From the NCBI GenBank assembly GCA_040218045.1, contig JAVJQA010000037.1:20209-84208 (forward strand): 64,000 nt of DNA, given 5' to 3'. The notes below the pieces were generated by a model, which had not been told where the DNA came from, did no database searches, and was given only the letters and a program-made list of their open reading frames with translations. This DNA is from Marinoscillum sp040218045 (GTDB lineage Bacteria; Bacteroidota; Bacteroidia; Cytophagales; Cyclobacteriaceae). Shown piece after piece: positions 17,341-26,300 of the stretch (positions within the stretch are counted from its first letter, which is position 1; the number at the start of each line of letters is the position of its first letter). Position numbers and translations under genes: made by a program.

Positions 17341-18768
17341 ATGATGCACGTAAAGGACTTAGTCAGAATATTCGTGAAAGGGGGGATCATCTCTCCAGGT
17401 GATTTCCTGAAGGTTTTATTGATCGCTGAAAAACTGGGGGCACAGCATGTGCATTTTGGATCGCGACAGGACATTCTTTTTCCCGCCAAAGAGAAAAGCA
17501 AGGACATCCTGGATGAGACCTTTAAGTCCATCAAAACGGAGTATGAGGTCAATACCTTCAACTATCAAAATATCCTGAGCAGCTATGTGGCGCAGGACAT
17601 TCTCCCGGGCAAGAAATGGCTGGCTTCTCATATTTATCACTACATACTCAACAGTTTCGACTATCGTACAAAGTTGCGCGTGAATGTGGTAGACCCTTCT
17701 CAGAGTCTGGTTCCATTATTTACAGGGCAGGTTAATTTTATCGCTTCCAATCAAGAGAATTACTGGTATGTATACCTTCGGTTTAAAAGGATACAGAGCA
17801 TTCCCTGGCAGATGCCACTGCTGGTTTATACCGAGGATTTGGTGAAGGTAGCGGAAGCACTCGAAGAGCAAAACATTCTTGAAAAGGATTGGAACTACCA
17901 GGAGATCTTCACTTTCCTTACGGAAAATGTGAAGATGAATACTCAGCCAGTAACAGAGAATTTGGTGCTTCCAGAAACACATTTTCCATACTATGAGGGC
18001 ATACATCGTCAGGCAGATGAAAAGTATTGGCTTGGACTGTACTGGCGTAATAACAAATATAAAATTGATACGCTCAAAGCAATCATGGAGCGGTGTATAG
18101 AAACCGAAGTAGGTAAAGTGACCCTTACTCCATGGAAGTCATTTGTGATCAAGGGGATTTTTGAAAAAGACCGCAACGGGTGGGAAAAGCTGATGGGCAA
18201 GTTTGGAATGAACCTCCGCCACTCTTCTCTGGAGCTCAACTGGCATTTGCCAGCTCTGGACCAGGAGGCACTCGACCTGAAGTTTTATCTGGTGCGGGAG
18301 CTGGACAAACAAGACATTAGCACTTATGGATTGACTTTTACGATCAAGACTTCCCCGGATATAACTTTGTTCACATCTGTAGTCATTGAGAAAGCTGAGA
18401 ACGGGGAACAGGACATTTACAATATCCTCTACAGTAAAAACTTCAATCCCAATCTTGCGGATTACCAGTATTATGCAAAAGAAGTTCACAAATCTGTGTT
18501 GGCGCCATTGATCCTTGAGCTGAGCCTTGTCTATTATGAAAATCTGGAGGAAGACAAAGTTGAGTCCCCAAAAGTGAGATCTATTAAAGACAACATAGAA
18601 AAAGAGCTCTACCAGTGCATTCACTGCCAGACAGTGTATGACGCACAATATGGAGACCAGGAAGCCAATATCATTCCAGGCACTCCCTTTAGAAGCATCC
18701 CGGAGGATTACGTCTGCCCCACATGTGGCGGCAACAAAGGAGGATTCAGAAAGATCAGTGTGGGGTAG
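17341..18768 (+). CDS. Nitrite/sulfite reductase-like protein without siroheme ligands, C-terminal rubredoxin domain
   Basis: A 475-residue cytoplasmic protein. Residues about 8-50 (GGIISPGDFLKVLLIAEKLG, then FGSRQDILFP) are a ferredoxin-like half domain of nitrite/sulfite reductases, and a NYQNILSSYVAQDILPG stretch aligns with the place where siroheme enzymes have VTGCP. Only one Cys (MERC) occurs before residue 426, so the C-x5-C...C-x3-C set that binds siroheme and [4Fe-4S] is missing. The final 52 residues are a rubredoxin: C426-x2-C429 and C459-x2-C462 with PEDYVCPTCGG. I infer an electron-transfer partner of the preceding nitrate reductase built on a dead nitrite-reductase scaffold; catalysis of nitrite reduction seems unlikely. 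Confidence 0.8.
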   Translation: MMHVKDLVRIFVKGGIISPGDFLKVLLIAEKLGAQHVHFGSRQDILFPAKEKSKDILDETFKSIKTEYEVNTFNYQNILSSYVAQDILPGKKWLASHIYHYILNSFDYRTKLRVNVVDPSQSLVPLFTGQVNFIASNQENYWYVYLRFKRIQSIPWQMPLLVYTEDLVKVAEALEEQNILEKDWNYQEIFTFLTENVKMNTQPVTENLVLPETHFPYYEGIHRQADEKYWLGLYWRNNKYKIDTLKAIMERCIETEVGKVTLTPWKSFVIKGIFEKDRNGWEKLMGKFGMNLRHSSLELNWHLPALDQEALDLKFYLVRELDKQDISTYGLTFTIKTSPDITLFTSVVIEKAENGEQDIYNILYSKNFNPNLADYQYYAKEVHKSVLAPLILELSLVYYENLEEDKVESPKVRSIKDNIEKELYQCIHCQTVYDAQYGDQEANIIPGTPFRSIPEDYVCPTCGGNKGGFRKISVG

Positions 18769-18784
18769 AGGTTTGAAGATCTTA

Positions 18785-18810
18785 TTGGTTCAGTTTGCAA
18801 CTGTAACCAA
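18785..18810 (+). other. Imperfect hairpin after the rubredoxin gene
   Basis: TTGGTT-CAGTT pairs with AACTG-T-AACCAA across a 3-base loop, one bulged base. It lies in the 106-bp spacer between convergent genes and may mark the 3' end of the narK-nasA transcript, although no T run follows. Confidence 0.35.
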
Positions 18811-18874
18811 CAATAGACTGAAGTTTTCAAACTTTCCGCCAAGATCACCTTCTGTTACGGATAAAGCCCTCGAT

Positions 18875-19423
18875 TTACTCTAAATCCTCAGGTTTATTCA
18901 CATTCTTAAGTTCATCGTCATCATCTGGCCTTATGGTTTTCACTTTACACTTTTGCAATACACGCTGCAAACCATAAATGCCTGTTTCTACTGCGTCCAA
19001 TAATTCTCGAAAAGACGAAGGGTTGTAAATGGTAATGGTGGTTTCCAAGTGAGGACTATCTGATCGCTGATAGGTAATGATATCGTACTCCTTATCGGCG
19101 GCTTTCATTAAATGTGTGATCGTATTCTTTGTCAGATTGACCAGGTCACAGGCCACAACCAGCCATGACTCCTCCGGGTTATGGTTAATTGCTGCCACCA
19201 GTCCTCCCATTGGCCCAATAGAATCATATTGATCCACGAGTTTATAATGACTCTCCGGGAGCGATCGGTATTGCTCCAGATTGCAAGAAACGCAAACATC
19301 CAGACCTAGTGAAGTAAGTAACTGATGCAAGTGATGGTATTGCGTTTTTCCATTCACATCTATTAAATACTTTTCCATTCCCATCCGGGTGCTTTGTCCG
19401 CCAATAAGTAAAAGTGCTTTCAT
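18875..19423 (-). CDS. mobA: Molybdenum cofactor guanylyltransferase MobA-like
   Basis: A 182-residue nucleotidyltransferase that attaches GMP to molybdopterin to form the MGD cofactor used by NasA-type nitrate reductases. The family start LLLIGGQSTRMGMEKY (with the L-x-G-G-x-S-x-R-M-G-x-x-K loop) is at residues 4-19; LVVACDLVNL at about 90 supplies the metal-binding Asp. Slightly short for MobA (about 190-200 residues usual). It is the last gene of a minus-strand unit with trehalase (6-bp gap) and converges on the nitrate reductase operon. Confidence 0.85.
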   Translation of the reverse strand: MKALLLIGGQSTRMGMEKYLIDVNGKTQYHHLHQLLTSLGLDVCVSCNLEQYRSLPESHYKLVDQYDSIGPMGGLVAAINHNPEESWLVVACDLVNLTKNTITHLMKAADKEYDIITYQRSDSPHLETTITIYNPSSFRELLDAVETGIYGLQRVLQKCKVKTIRPDDDDELKNVNKPEDLE

Positions 19424-19429
19424 AATCTA

Positions 19430-21025
19430 TTAATATACAGGATCTTCAGCCATTAAACCAAGCGCCACCCCATTGGTCCACCCAAATCCGTCCTGGGTCG
19501 GGTATTCGCCGCCTCCAGCATTTAAAGTAGTATCAGCCACGTTATATTTTTCCATCATTTTACCCGTATTCCGATAGACTTTTTGGTTGACCTTTAGCCA
19601 ACGCTGCGCTATATCATCGGCCAGTTCTTGATCTCCATAGTGCTCTATCCCTTTAATCCCAACCCATTGGAGCGGCGCCCAACCATTTGGATAATCCCAC
19701 TGCTGGCCGGATTCCAGATTGGTGGTCACCAGTCCACCCGGGAGCATAAAGTGCTTTTTGATATACTCGGTGACTTTCACACCCTGGTCAACACTGGCAA
19801 CCTTGAAATACAGCGGGTAGGCAGTGGCCATCGTCACCTGGTTTTCCAGTTTCTCGTCCGTCCAAATATAGTCCACAAAGGCTCCCTGTTGCTTATCCCA
19901 AAACAAAGTAGCGATTGCCTCGCGTCTTTGAGCAGCCAATGCAGCAAATTTTCCAGCCTCTTCACTATTACCGCTGTGCGCATAAAGTTTGGTCAACATC
20001 ACTTCTATTCCATACATCAGACAATTGAGATCTATGGGCAATATTTCGGTAGTCCGGATGCTCGCAAAATCCGTTTTGTCCTCAAACCAACGAGTGCTGT
20101 AGTCCCAACCGGATTCGGCTCCAGCTCTAAGGTTCCTGTAAAGTGTCGACTTATCCTCATCTGAGAACTCTTCAGCTAATTCAAAATCTTCTTTGTGAGA
20201 TTCAGGACGTGGAAGGTCAAGAAAGTCAAAGTAGCGATTGAGAATCGTGCCATCATTGACCATCACCACTCTATTCACCGCCCGGTTCTCAATGCCCAAT
20301 TCGTTGCTACCTTGCATCCAGAATGAGTATTCTTTTTCAATCATAGGCAAATACTGAACAACCTGATCCATAGAGGTCAGCTGTCCATATAGATTGACCA
20401 TCTGTGAGAAAAATGGAGGTTGGCTCCTTCCCAAGTAATAGGTTCGGTTCCCATTTGGGATAAACCCAACAGTATCAATCAGATAAGCAAAATTATTGAC
20501 CATCAACTCTACCAAATCTGTTCGACCGGAAGCTCCAAGACCGATCATGGTAAAGTAGCTGTCCCAATAGTAAATTTCCCTAAACCTGCCTCCCGGCACC
20601 ACATACTCACCCGGTAAAGCAATAAGGGTGGATAAGCTGTCAGCGGCACTTGCTGCACGTGTGAGGTCTACCCAAAGGTTATCAAGATGCTCCTGAAAAA
20701 ATGCATTTTCATCAACCACCTTACTTTTATAAGCCTTTGGCGGCTCAAAGTTGGCCTCCACAAAAGCCTTTAAATCAAAATCCGGCTTGCCTTTCACTTT
20801 CTTATAATCCGCTGCAATGGCATAAGGGTTACGCTTGGCCGTACAGTCTACAAAGGTTTTCGAATCGGGAAAAACTCCAGCCATTTGCACATCATGAAAA
20901 AGTGGCCCCAGAGACTCCCAGGGTTTATACAACCCCTCCTGCTGCGGGATTTCGGCAGGCTGGCTACATGACAAAAATAGCAGTACCGAAAGGCCTGCTA
21001 TTTTTAAAGCGTTCAATATTTTCAT
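19430..21025 (-). CDS. treA: Trehalase, GH37, lipoprotein
   Basis: A 531-residue periplasmic or surface-attached glycoside hydrolase that splits trehalose to two glucose. The lipobox LFLSC gives lipidated C20. GH37 signatures are present: PGGRFREIYYWDSYF at about 142-156 and QWDYPNGWAPLQW at about 443-455; the closing glycine-rich GGGEYPTQDGFGWTNG corresponds to the third conserved block. The gene follows the vanadium-peroxidase-like gene with a 9-bp gap and precedes mobA with 6 bp. Confidence 0.93.
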   Translation of the reverse strand: MKILNALKIAGLSVLLFLSCSQPAEIPQQEGLYKPWESLGPLFHDVQMAGVFPDSKTFVDCTAKRNPYAIAADYKKVKGKPDFDLKAFVEANFEPPKAYKSKVVDENAFFQEHLDNLWVDLTRAASAADSLSTLIALPGEYVVPGGRFREIYYWDSYFTMIGLGASGRTDLVELMVNNFAYLIDTVGFIPNGNRTYYLGRSQPPFFSQMVNLYGQLTSMDQVVQYLPMIEKEYSFWMQGSNELGIENRAVNRVVMVNDGTILNRYFDFLDLPRPESHKEDFELAEEFSDEDKSTLYRNLRAGAESGWDYSTRWFEDKTDFASIRTTEILPIDLNCLMYGIEVMLTKLYAHSGNSEEAGKFAALAAQRREAIATLFWDKQQGAFVDYIWTDEKLENQVTMATAYPLYFKVASVDQGVKVTEYIKKHFMLPGGLVTTNLESGQQWDYPNGWAPLQWVGIKGIEHYGDQELADDIAQRWLKVNQKVYRNTGKMMEKYNVADTTLNAGGGEYPTQDGFGWTNGVALGLMAEDPVY

Positions 21026-21034
21026 CTTTTTGGA

Positions 21035-22372
21035 TTATTTGTTTGCAATGGACTGGTCAACTCTTGTCTGAAGATTATTCACCACATGCATTCCAACCTT
21101 CTCACCCTGTGTCACACCATTCTCAATTGCCATCATGTAATGTATTCCACCATAAAGGCGGCTAATCGCTGCTTCCTCGCTTGCTTCCAGAAAGGAGTTG
21201 AAGTTTCTCTGAGGCAGGCCATATTCCATCTCTGTGGTGTCCTCGTAATAAAACTCCCCGAAGAGGTCAGTAAGCGTCACTGCAGCAGCCCTCGAAATCA
21301 CACTGTGACCACTGGTGTACTCAGGAAATGGTGGTGTCTGAAGTAAAGGAACCCACTCCTCATCCATGTATTGATTGATCAGGGTTTCGGGCCTTACCAC
21401 CACACTTCTCCACTTTTCATCCCAGCAGCTAATGAATCCATCAAACAGTGCTATTGAAGTTCTGGTATAAGCTTCCACAGTTTCTTTGAAATCACTCTTT
21501 TGATTTCTGGTAGCAATGGCCACAATCCCAATCCAATGTCCTCCGGGCGTGATTTTTTTGGTCGCAAACATAGCATGGCCTCTATGGTGAGACACATATG
21601 GATTGCAATCCCAAAACTTTGCGATAGCCCTATGCTCATCCTTTTGACCAGCACCTACTTCATAAACCTGCATGAGCTGTTTATAAAACTCACTGTTTTC
21701 ATCCATGGATAGTTCCAAAGGCGGCACGGGAGGATATTGATTTGCAGAGTCCAAAATCATTGTCCTGATCTTGTTCCAATGAGGCTCAATTCCTTCCATA
21801 TAGTCAGGAGGTGTTGGTTTCCATAAAAATGTTTCGTTCTTAATCGTATATTTCGGAAAGGTTCTCGATTGTTTGTAATTGTCTTTACCTGCCCAGTCCA
21901 ATACATGATCTGCTACCAGTTCGCCATAAGCAAGAGATTTCTCCTTCACCGAAGACGGCAGTCCATTGTCATCCAGTTTCTGATATAACTCATTTCTAAA
22001 AGCCTCTATCTTGTCTTCAGAGAAGATCAAAGTCTGGCCTATTTTCAAAAACGCATGAAGACTCGCCAGGTGAGGATTGATTTCTTCATCGCCAGGTGCA
22101 GGTGGTGTGGTAAATCCATTCAATTGCCCTCCAAGTGATTTCAGGGTATCGGGATTAAACTGAGCCAATACCTCAAAGGCCGCAATATTTGGATAAACAT
22201 ATACCCGGCTGGCAATAGGTGGAGAAAAAATATCATAGACAATCACATCTGTAAGCTGCTTCACGGCTGCCTGATAAGTTTCCGGGTCTTTTATGATATC
22301 CTTGTATGCATTGTTTTCCTTGCAGGAAAAAATTGACCCTGCCATCACCGCTATTAGGAAATACTTCTTCAT
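21035..22372 (-). CDS. Vanadium-dependent haloperoxidase / PAP2-type lipoprotein
   Basis: A 445-residue exported protein with lipobox GSIFSC (C17). The vanadate/phosphate-binding motifs of the haloperoxidase-acid phosphatase superfamily are visible: KWRSVVVRPETL (Lys and Arg), PEYTSGHSVISRAAA (SGH with the catalytic His), and SRLYGGIHY (Arg and His). The protein is all helical after an N-terminal region. Bacteroidota proteins of this type are often annotated as PAP2-family phosphoesterases, so either peroxidase or phosphatase activity is possible. It heads a tight operon with trehalase and mobA. Confidence 0.85.
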   Translation of the reverse strand: MKKYFLIAVMAGSIFSCKENNAYKDIIKDPETYQAAVKQLTDVIVYDIFSPPIASRVYVYPNIAAFEVLAQFNPDTLKSLGGQLNGFTTPPAPGDEEINPHLASLHAFLKIGQTLIFSEDKIEAFRNELYQKLDDNGLPSSVKEKSLAYGELVADHVLDWAGKDNYKQSRTFPKYTIKNETFLWKPTPPDYMEGIEPHWNKIRTMILDSANQYPPVPPLELSMDENSEFYKQLMQVYEVGAGQKDEHRAIAKFWDCNPYVSHHRGHAMFATKKITPGGHWIGIVAIATRNQKSDFKETVEAYTRTSIALFDGFISCWDEKWRSVVVRPETLINQYMDEEWVPLLQTPPFPEYTSGHSVISRAAAVTLTDLFGEFYYEDTTEMEYGLPQRNFNSFLEASEEAAISRLYGGIHYMMAIENGVTQGEKVGMHVVNNLQTRVDQSIANK

Positions 22373-22560
22373 AATACTATTACGATTTAATTACAATCTT
22401 CTTCAATCCCAAAGTTAACGAACACCAGTAACAAATCTTAGCGGATTAAAAATTCGAAAAAAATCACCCTTTTGGGTCGCTAAAATACCCCAATTCGGGT
22501 ATAGGAATGTAGGAAGGAGCCTCTTAATTTTACTATACTAAATCAAAGATTTGTGCAATT

Positions 22561-22641
22561 ATGTTGACTACAATTATAGGAATCTCGCTAATTATCATTA
22601 TCACCGTACTAGATAAAAAGTGGATTATGCTACGTTCATAA
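22561..22641 (+). CDS. Small hydrophobic peptide (26 aa), single membrane helix
   Basis: ATG-started frame of 26 codons in the 358-bp spacer between two minus-strand genes. Residues about 2-18 (LTTIIGISLIIIITVLD) form one membrane helix, then DKKWIMLRS gives a positively charged end. A strong bidirectional terminator starts 20 bp later. The ATG, the helix and the terminator together suggest a short transcript encoding a membrane peptide, but no relative is known to me and chance is not excluded. Confidence 0.4.
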   Translation: MLTTIIGISLIIIITVLDKKWIMLRS

Positions 22642-22660
22642 GCTGACTATGATTGAAAAA

Positions 22661-22704
22661 GGCCATCCGCACGTTTCACCGTCAAGGATGGCCTTTTCTT
22701 TTTT
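22661..22704. terminator. Bidirectional terminator
   Basis: GGCCATCC/GGATGGCC 8-bp stem, loop of 17, preceded by AAAAA and followed by TTTTCTTTTTT. It serves the plus-strand small peptide transcript and the minus-strand P5C dehydrogenase gene, whose stop lies about 27 bp away. Confidence 0.85.
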
Positions 22705-22730
22705 GTTCCGCTTTACAACGCTAACTCGCT

Positions 22731-24362
22731 TTACTCCTTATCCAGGAATGGATACCTGTAATTTTTTGGAGGCACGAAGGTTTCCTTGATCGTGCGAGCA
22801 CTCACCCATCTATATAGATTGATCGAAGCACCAGCTTTATCATTGGTTCCTGAGCCTCTTGCTCCACCAAATGGTTGCTGTCCAACTACTGCTCCGGTAG
22901 GCTTATCATTGATATAAAAATTACCTGCACTGTTTCTCAGCTTTTTTGTGGCCAACTCTACCGCATATCTGTCTTTGGAGAAGATCGCACCTGTGAGCGC
23001 ATAGGGAGAAGTCTTGTCCACGATTTCCAAAGTCTCTTCAAAAGCTTCAGGTTCGTAAACATAAATGGTCAATACCGGCCCGAAAATCTCTTCATGCATT
23101 GTGGTATAGTCAGGCTTCTTGGCCAACAGCACCGTTGGTTCAATGAAATACCCAACAGAGTCATCATAGTTTCCACCAAATAACACTTCCACATCAGCAT
23201 CCTTTTTAGCCTGATCAATGTACTGTGCTATTTTATCAAAGGCAGCTTTGTCAATCACTGCATTCACGAAATTGGAAAAGTCCTCCGGAGAGCCCATGCT
23301 GATATCACTTATTGCATCTGCCACATGACCTTTCACTTCTTCCCAGATATTGGACGGGATGTACGCCCTGGAGGCAGCACTACATTTTTGTCCCTGGAAT
23401 TCAAACGCACCACGCACCAATCCAGTGGCAACTTCCTGTGGATCAGCTGATTGATGAGCCACTACAAAGTCTTTGCCCCCTGTCTCGCCAACGATTCTCG
23501 GATAAGATCGGTACAAATCAATGTTCTCACCAATCGTCTTCCAAAGGTGCTTGAATACACCAGTACTCCCAGTAAAGTGAAGTCCGGCAAAATCCCGGTG
23601 CTTGAAAATTACATCACCTGCCACAGGTCCATCGACATAAATCAGGTTGATCACTCCATCAGGCAATCCCGCTTCCTTAAAAACTTCCATAATCACCTGG
23701 GCAGAGTAGATCTGGGTATAGTTGGGTTTCCAAACCACCGTATTCCCCATCAGTGCCGGTGCGGCAGGCAGGTTTCCTGAGATTGCCGTGAAATTAAATG
23801 GGGTGATCGCAAACACGAATCCTTCAAGCGGCCTGTATTCCAGCCGGTTCCAGACACCCGGTGCAGACTCGGGCTGCTCCATGTATATCTCCTGCATAAA
23901 AGCAGCATTGAACCTTAAAAAGTCAATGAACTCACAGGCAGCATCGATTTCCGCCTGAAAGGCATTCTTGGATTGTGCCAACATGGTGGCCGCATTGATT
24001 TTGGCCCTGTATGGTCCGGCTAGCAAGTCTGCTGCCTTGAGAAAAATGCTCGCCCGGTGCTCCCAGGCCATATTTTCCCAATCTTCTTTAGCACTTAGTG
24101 CAGCATCAATCGCTTGCTTCACATGGCTGGCATCTCCTTCATGAAACTGTCCGAGTACATGCTTGTGGTCATAAGGTGGGGACATACTGATGGTCTTTCC
24201 AGTACGAACCTCCTGTCCACCGATGTACATGGGGATATCTCTTTGCTCCTTGCGAGCAGCTGCCACTGCGTCTTGAAGGTCTTTTCGCTCCTTCGTGCCA
24301 GGAGCATATGTAAGCACCGGCTCATTAGATGGTACCGGCACGTAATAGCTTGCTTTAGGCAT
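22731..24362 (-). CDS. pruA: L-glutamate gamma-semialdehyde (1-pyrroline-5-carboxylate) dehydrogenase
   Basis: A 543-residue cytoplasmic aldehyde dehydrogenase of the eukaryote-like P5CDH group, oxidising glutamate semialdehyde from proline breakdown to glutamate with NAD+. Motifs: FAITPFNFTAISGNLPAAPALMGN (in parts, about 183-206), FTGSTGVFKHLW, the GETGGKDFVV glutamate block and the catalytic Cys in FQGQKCSAASR at about 322. Length of about 540 is normal for the family. No proline dehydrogenase gene is in this window. Confidence 0.95.
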   Translation of the reverse strand: MPKASYYVPVPSNEPVLTYAPGTKERKDLQDAVAAARKEQRDIPMYIGGQEVRTGKTISMSPPYDHKHVLGQFHEGDASHVKQAIDAALSAKEDWENMAWEHRASIFLKAADLLAGPYRAKINAATMLAQSKNAFQAEIDAACEFIDFLRFNAAFMQEIYMEQPESAPGVWNRLEYRPLEGFVFAITPFNFTAISGNLPAAPALMGNTVVWKPNYTQIYSAQVIMEVFKEAGLPDGVINLIYVDGPVAGDVIFKHRDFAGLHFTGSTGVFKHLWKTIGENIDLYRSYPRIVGETGGKDFVVAHQSADPQEVATGLVRGAFEFQGQKCSAASRAYIPSNIWEEVKGHVADAISDISMGSPEDFSNFVNAVIDKAAFDKIAQYIDQAKKDADVEVLFGGNYDDSVGYFIEPTVLLAKKPDYTTMHEEIFGPVLTIYVYEPEAFEETLEIVDKTSPYALTGAIFSKDRYAVELATKKLRNSAGNFYINDKPTGAVVGQQPFGGARGSGTNDKAGASINLYRWVSARTIKETFVPPKNYRYPFLDKE

Positions 24363-24414
24363 AATTAAGTCGTTTATTTTTGGCTTACAAAAGTATAAAA
24401 ACCCTAGTCTCTTA

Positions 24415-25110
24415 TTAGAGTAAAGCCATTAATTCTGAAAGATGTTTGATCTGGAGCTCACATTCTGATTTAATCCTCCCTGTGGGATTATAAAGCAATG
24501 GGGTAATACCAGCATTTTGCGCACCAAGAATGTCGGTTTTTGGGTTATCCCCAATCATGAGGGCTTCTGACTTGTCTACATTGACGCATTCCAGCGCATG
24601 GTAAAAAATCTCAGGGGCTGGTTTTTTGGCCCCAATCGTTTCTGAGGTAAAAATGTGATCAAAAAAACCATCCAAACCACAAGACCTGAGTTTGACTTCC
24701 TGAACATCATCAAATCCATTGGTAATAATGCTCATTTTATATTTTTTGTGGAGATAATCCAAAGTCATGAGTGCATCAGGCATTACCACCTTTTGCCTTG
24801 GGCAGTGATGCAGGAAATAATCACTCATTTCCATGCTCCTTGAAAAATCAATGCTGCCACAGTTTTTCAATACCATGTTAAACCGCTCATCCCTGATCGT
24901 TTCCTTATTGATTCGCCCCTGGTTGTAATCATGCCAGAGTCCGTCGTTGGTTTTAAAATAGATTTCCAAAAACCGATCTGAATTGTGGCGAATGTGCTCT
25001 CTCAATTCAAACTCCTGGTAGAGATTGGCTAGCACTTTGCGCGCGTTGGTATCATAATCCCATAGGGTATGGTCCAAATCAAAGAAAATGTGGGTGAACT
25101 TTAACCTCAA
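24415..25110 (-). CDS. yjjG: YjjG-family HAD pyrimidine nucleotidase
   Basis: A 231-residue HAD hydrolase: motif I FDLDHTLWDYD (11-21), motif II ITNGF at about 133, Lys in ETIGAKKPAPEIF, motif IV MIGDNPKTDILGA. DHTLWD and a helical cap place it in the YjjG noncanonical pyrimidine 5'-nucleotidase subgroup, which cleans damaged dNMPs. Its start overlaps the ArsR-type gene stop by 4 bp (ATGA), so the two are co-translated. Confidence 0.88.
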   Translation of the reverse strand: MRLKFTHIFFDLDHTLWDYDTNARKVLANLYQEFELREHIRHNSDRFLEIYFKTNDGLWHDYNQGRINKETIRDERFNMVLKNCGSIDFSRSMEMSDYFLHHCPRQKVVMPDALMTLDYLHKKYKMSIITNGFDDVQEVKLRSCGLDGFFDHIFTSETIGAKKPAPEIFYHALECVNVDKSEALMIGDNPKTDILGAQNAGITPLLYNPTGRIKSECELQIKHLSELMALL

Positions 25111-25490
25111 GACCGATACCCTTTTGCGGCAAGTTTATTGGCTGCCAGTTCACGGTTTGAGTTCATTACATCACAAATTTGCTGGTCTTTTTGTAACTGG
25201 ATATCCTTATTGAGAAACTCGAAGATTTGAGCCACCATGTCATACACTTCATCTTTGATACTGTAAAAGATCCATTGGTCTTTCTTGGTGGCATTCACCA
25301 AACCCGAATTTTTCAGGTAAATGATATGACGAGAGGTTTTTGTTTGGGTATAATCCAAAATGGCCTCAAGATCAGACACTGCCAGTTCGTCGTTTTTGAA
25401 CAGCAAATGGATGATTCGTACTCTTGATTCATCTCCAAAAGACTTGAAAATCTGAGTACCGTATGTTAAACTAAAATTCTTTAATCGCAT
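25107..25490 (-). CDS. ArsR-family winged-helix regulator
   Basis: A 127-residue small regulator with a winged helix: FKSFGDESRVRIIHLLF (helix 1-2), LAVSDLEAILDYTQTKTSRHI (recognition region) and HIIYLKNSGLVNATKKDQWIFYSIKD (wing). A C-terminal helix carries charged residues; there is no CxC metal site, so metal sensing is unlikely. It leads the operon with yjjG, overlapping it by 4 bp, and could control it or a distant target. Confidence 0.85.
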   Translation of the reverse strand: MRLKNFSLTYGTQIFKSFGDESRVRIIHLLFKNDELAVSDLEAILDYTQTKTSRHIIYLKNSGLVNATKKDQWIFYSIKDEVYDMVAQIFEFLNKDIQLQKDQQICDVMNSNRELAANKLAAKGYRS

Positions 25491-25634
25491 ATCTCTAAAG
25501 GGGCCCTGACTTTAAAACCCAATTTTCATGATTACCTTTGGGTTTATTAGACGTTAAAAAACGTTAGGAAGTCTAATTTATGAAAACTTTTTACGTTTCT
25601 TGCGTCTTACAGTATCTAAGCGGTTATTGATTTG

Positions 25635-26267
25635 GTGAAATATTTAATAGTACTGACATTATTGACTTGTGCTGGCATATGTTTTGGTCAGGATAAGTCC
25701 GCCGGTACTGAGAACAGCAGGCAAATTATTCAATTTACCGGGGTAATCTTCACTCCTGATAGTTCTTCAGTCATTCCCGGTGTGCACGTCTATGTGCCAG
25801 CAGCTGGCCGGGGAACCACTACCAATCCCTATGGCTTCTTCTCCTTACCCGTGCAGGAGGGCGATAGTGTGGTCTTTAGTGCCGTTGGTTTTAAAAGACA
25901 GTTCTTCATTGTACCCGAACATCGCAAATCTTCCAGCTTGAAAATGATCTTTACCATGCGGGAAGATGTGACATTCTTAAGTGAAGTAGAAGTTTTCCCC
26001 TATCCTACAGAGGAAATGTTCAAAGCAGCTGTACTTGCACTTGATGACCCGAATCAGCGATACTATGACAATATGGATGCCTGGCTGGGAAGTGGGTACA
26101 TGAGTACTGCTGCGGCCAATCTCCCTTCAAACCCGGGAGACAATTACCGTTACTTCCTGCAGCAGCAAGCTCAGGCCAATCGCAACAACTATCAGGCTCC
26201 TGCCAACAATTACCTCAATCCATTTGCCTGGGCAAGGTTCATCAAGTCCCTTAAAGAGGACAAATAG
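25635..26267 (+). CDS. Exported CarboxypepD_reg-like domain protein
   Basis: About 210 residues: signal peptide MKYLIVLTLLTCAGICFG, then a carboxypeptidase-regulatory-like beta sandwich (GVIFTPDSSSVIPGVHVYVPAAGRG with TNPYGFFSLPVQEGD, given in parts), then a Gln/Asn/Tyr-rich tail. No ATG is available; GTG at 25635 or TTG one codon earlier must serve as start, and I prefer GTG. Such proteins are common periplasmic or outer-membrane-associated factors of Bacteroidota; function unknown. A paralogous architecture occurs at 46589-47353. Confidence 0.8.
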   Translation: MKYLIVLTLLTCAGICFGQDKSAGTENSRQIIQFTGVIFTPDSSSVIPGVHVYVPAAGRGTTTNPYGFFSLPVQEGDSVVFSAVGFKRQFFIVPEHRKSSSLKMIFTMREDVTFLSEVEVFPYPTEEMFKAAVLALDDPNQRYYDNMDAWLGSGYMSTAAANLPSNPGDNYRYFLQQQAQANRNNYQAPANNYLNPFAWARFIKSLKEDK

Positions 26268-26300
26268 TACAACCAGCAGCGGCCAATGCCACACATGACC

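Noticed and set aside
17341..18768. Functional siroheme nitrite or sulfite reductase
   Set aside because: The four cluster/siroheme cysteines are missing; only the rubredoxin cysteines are present.
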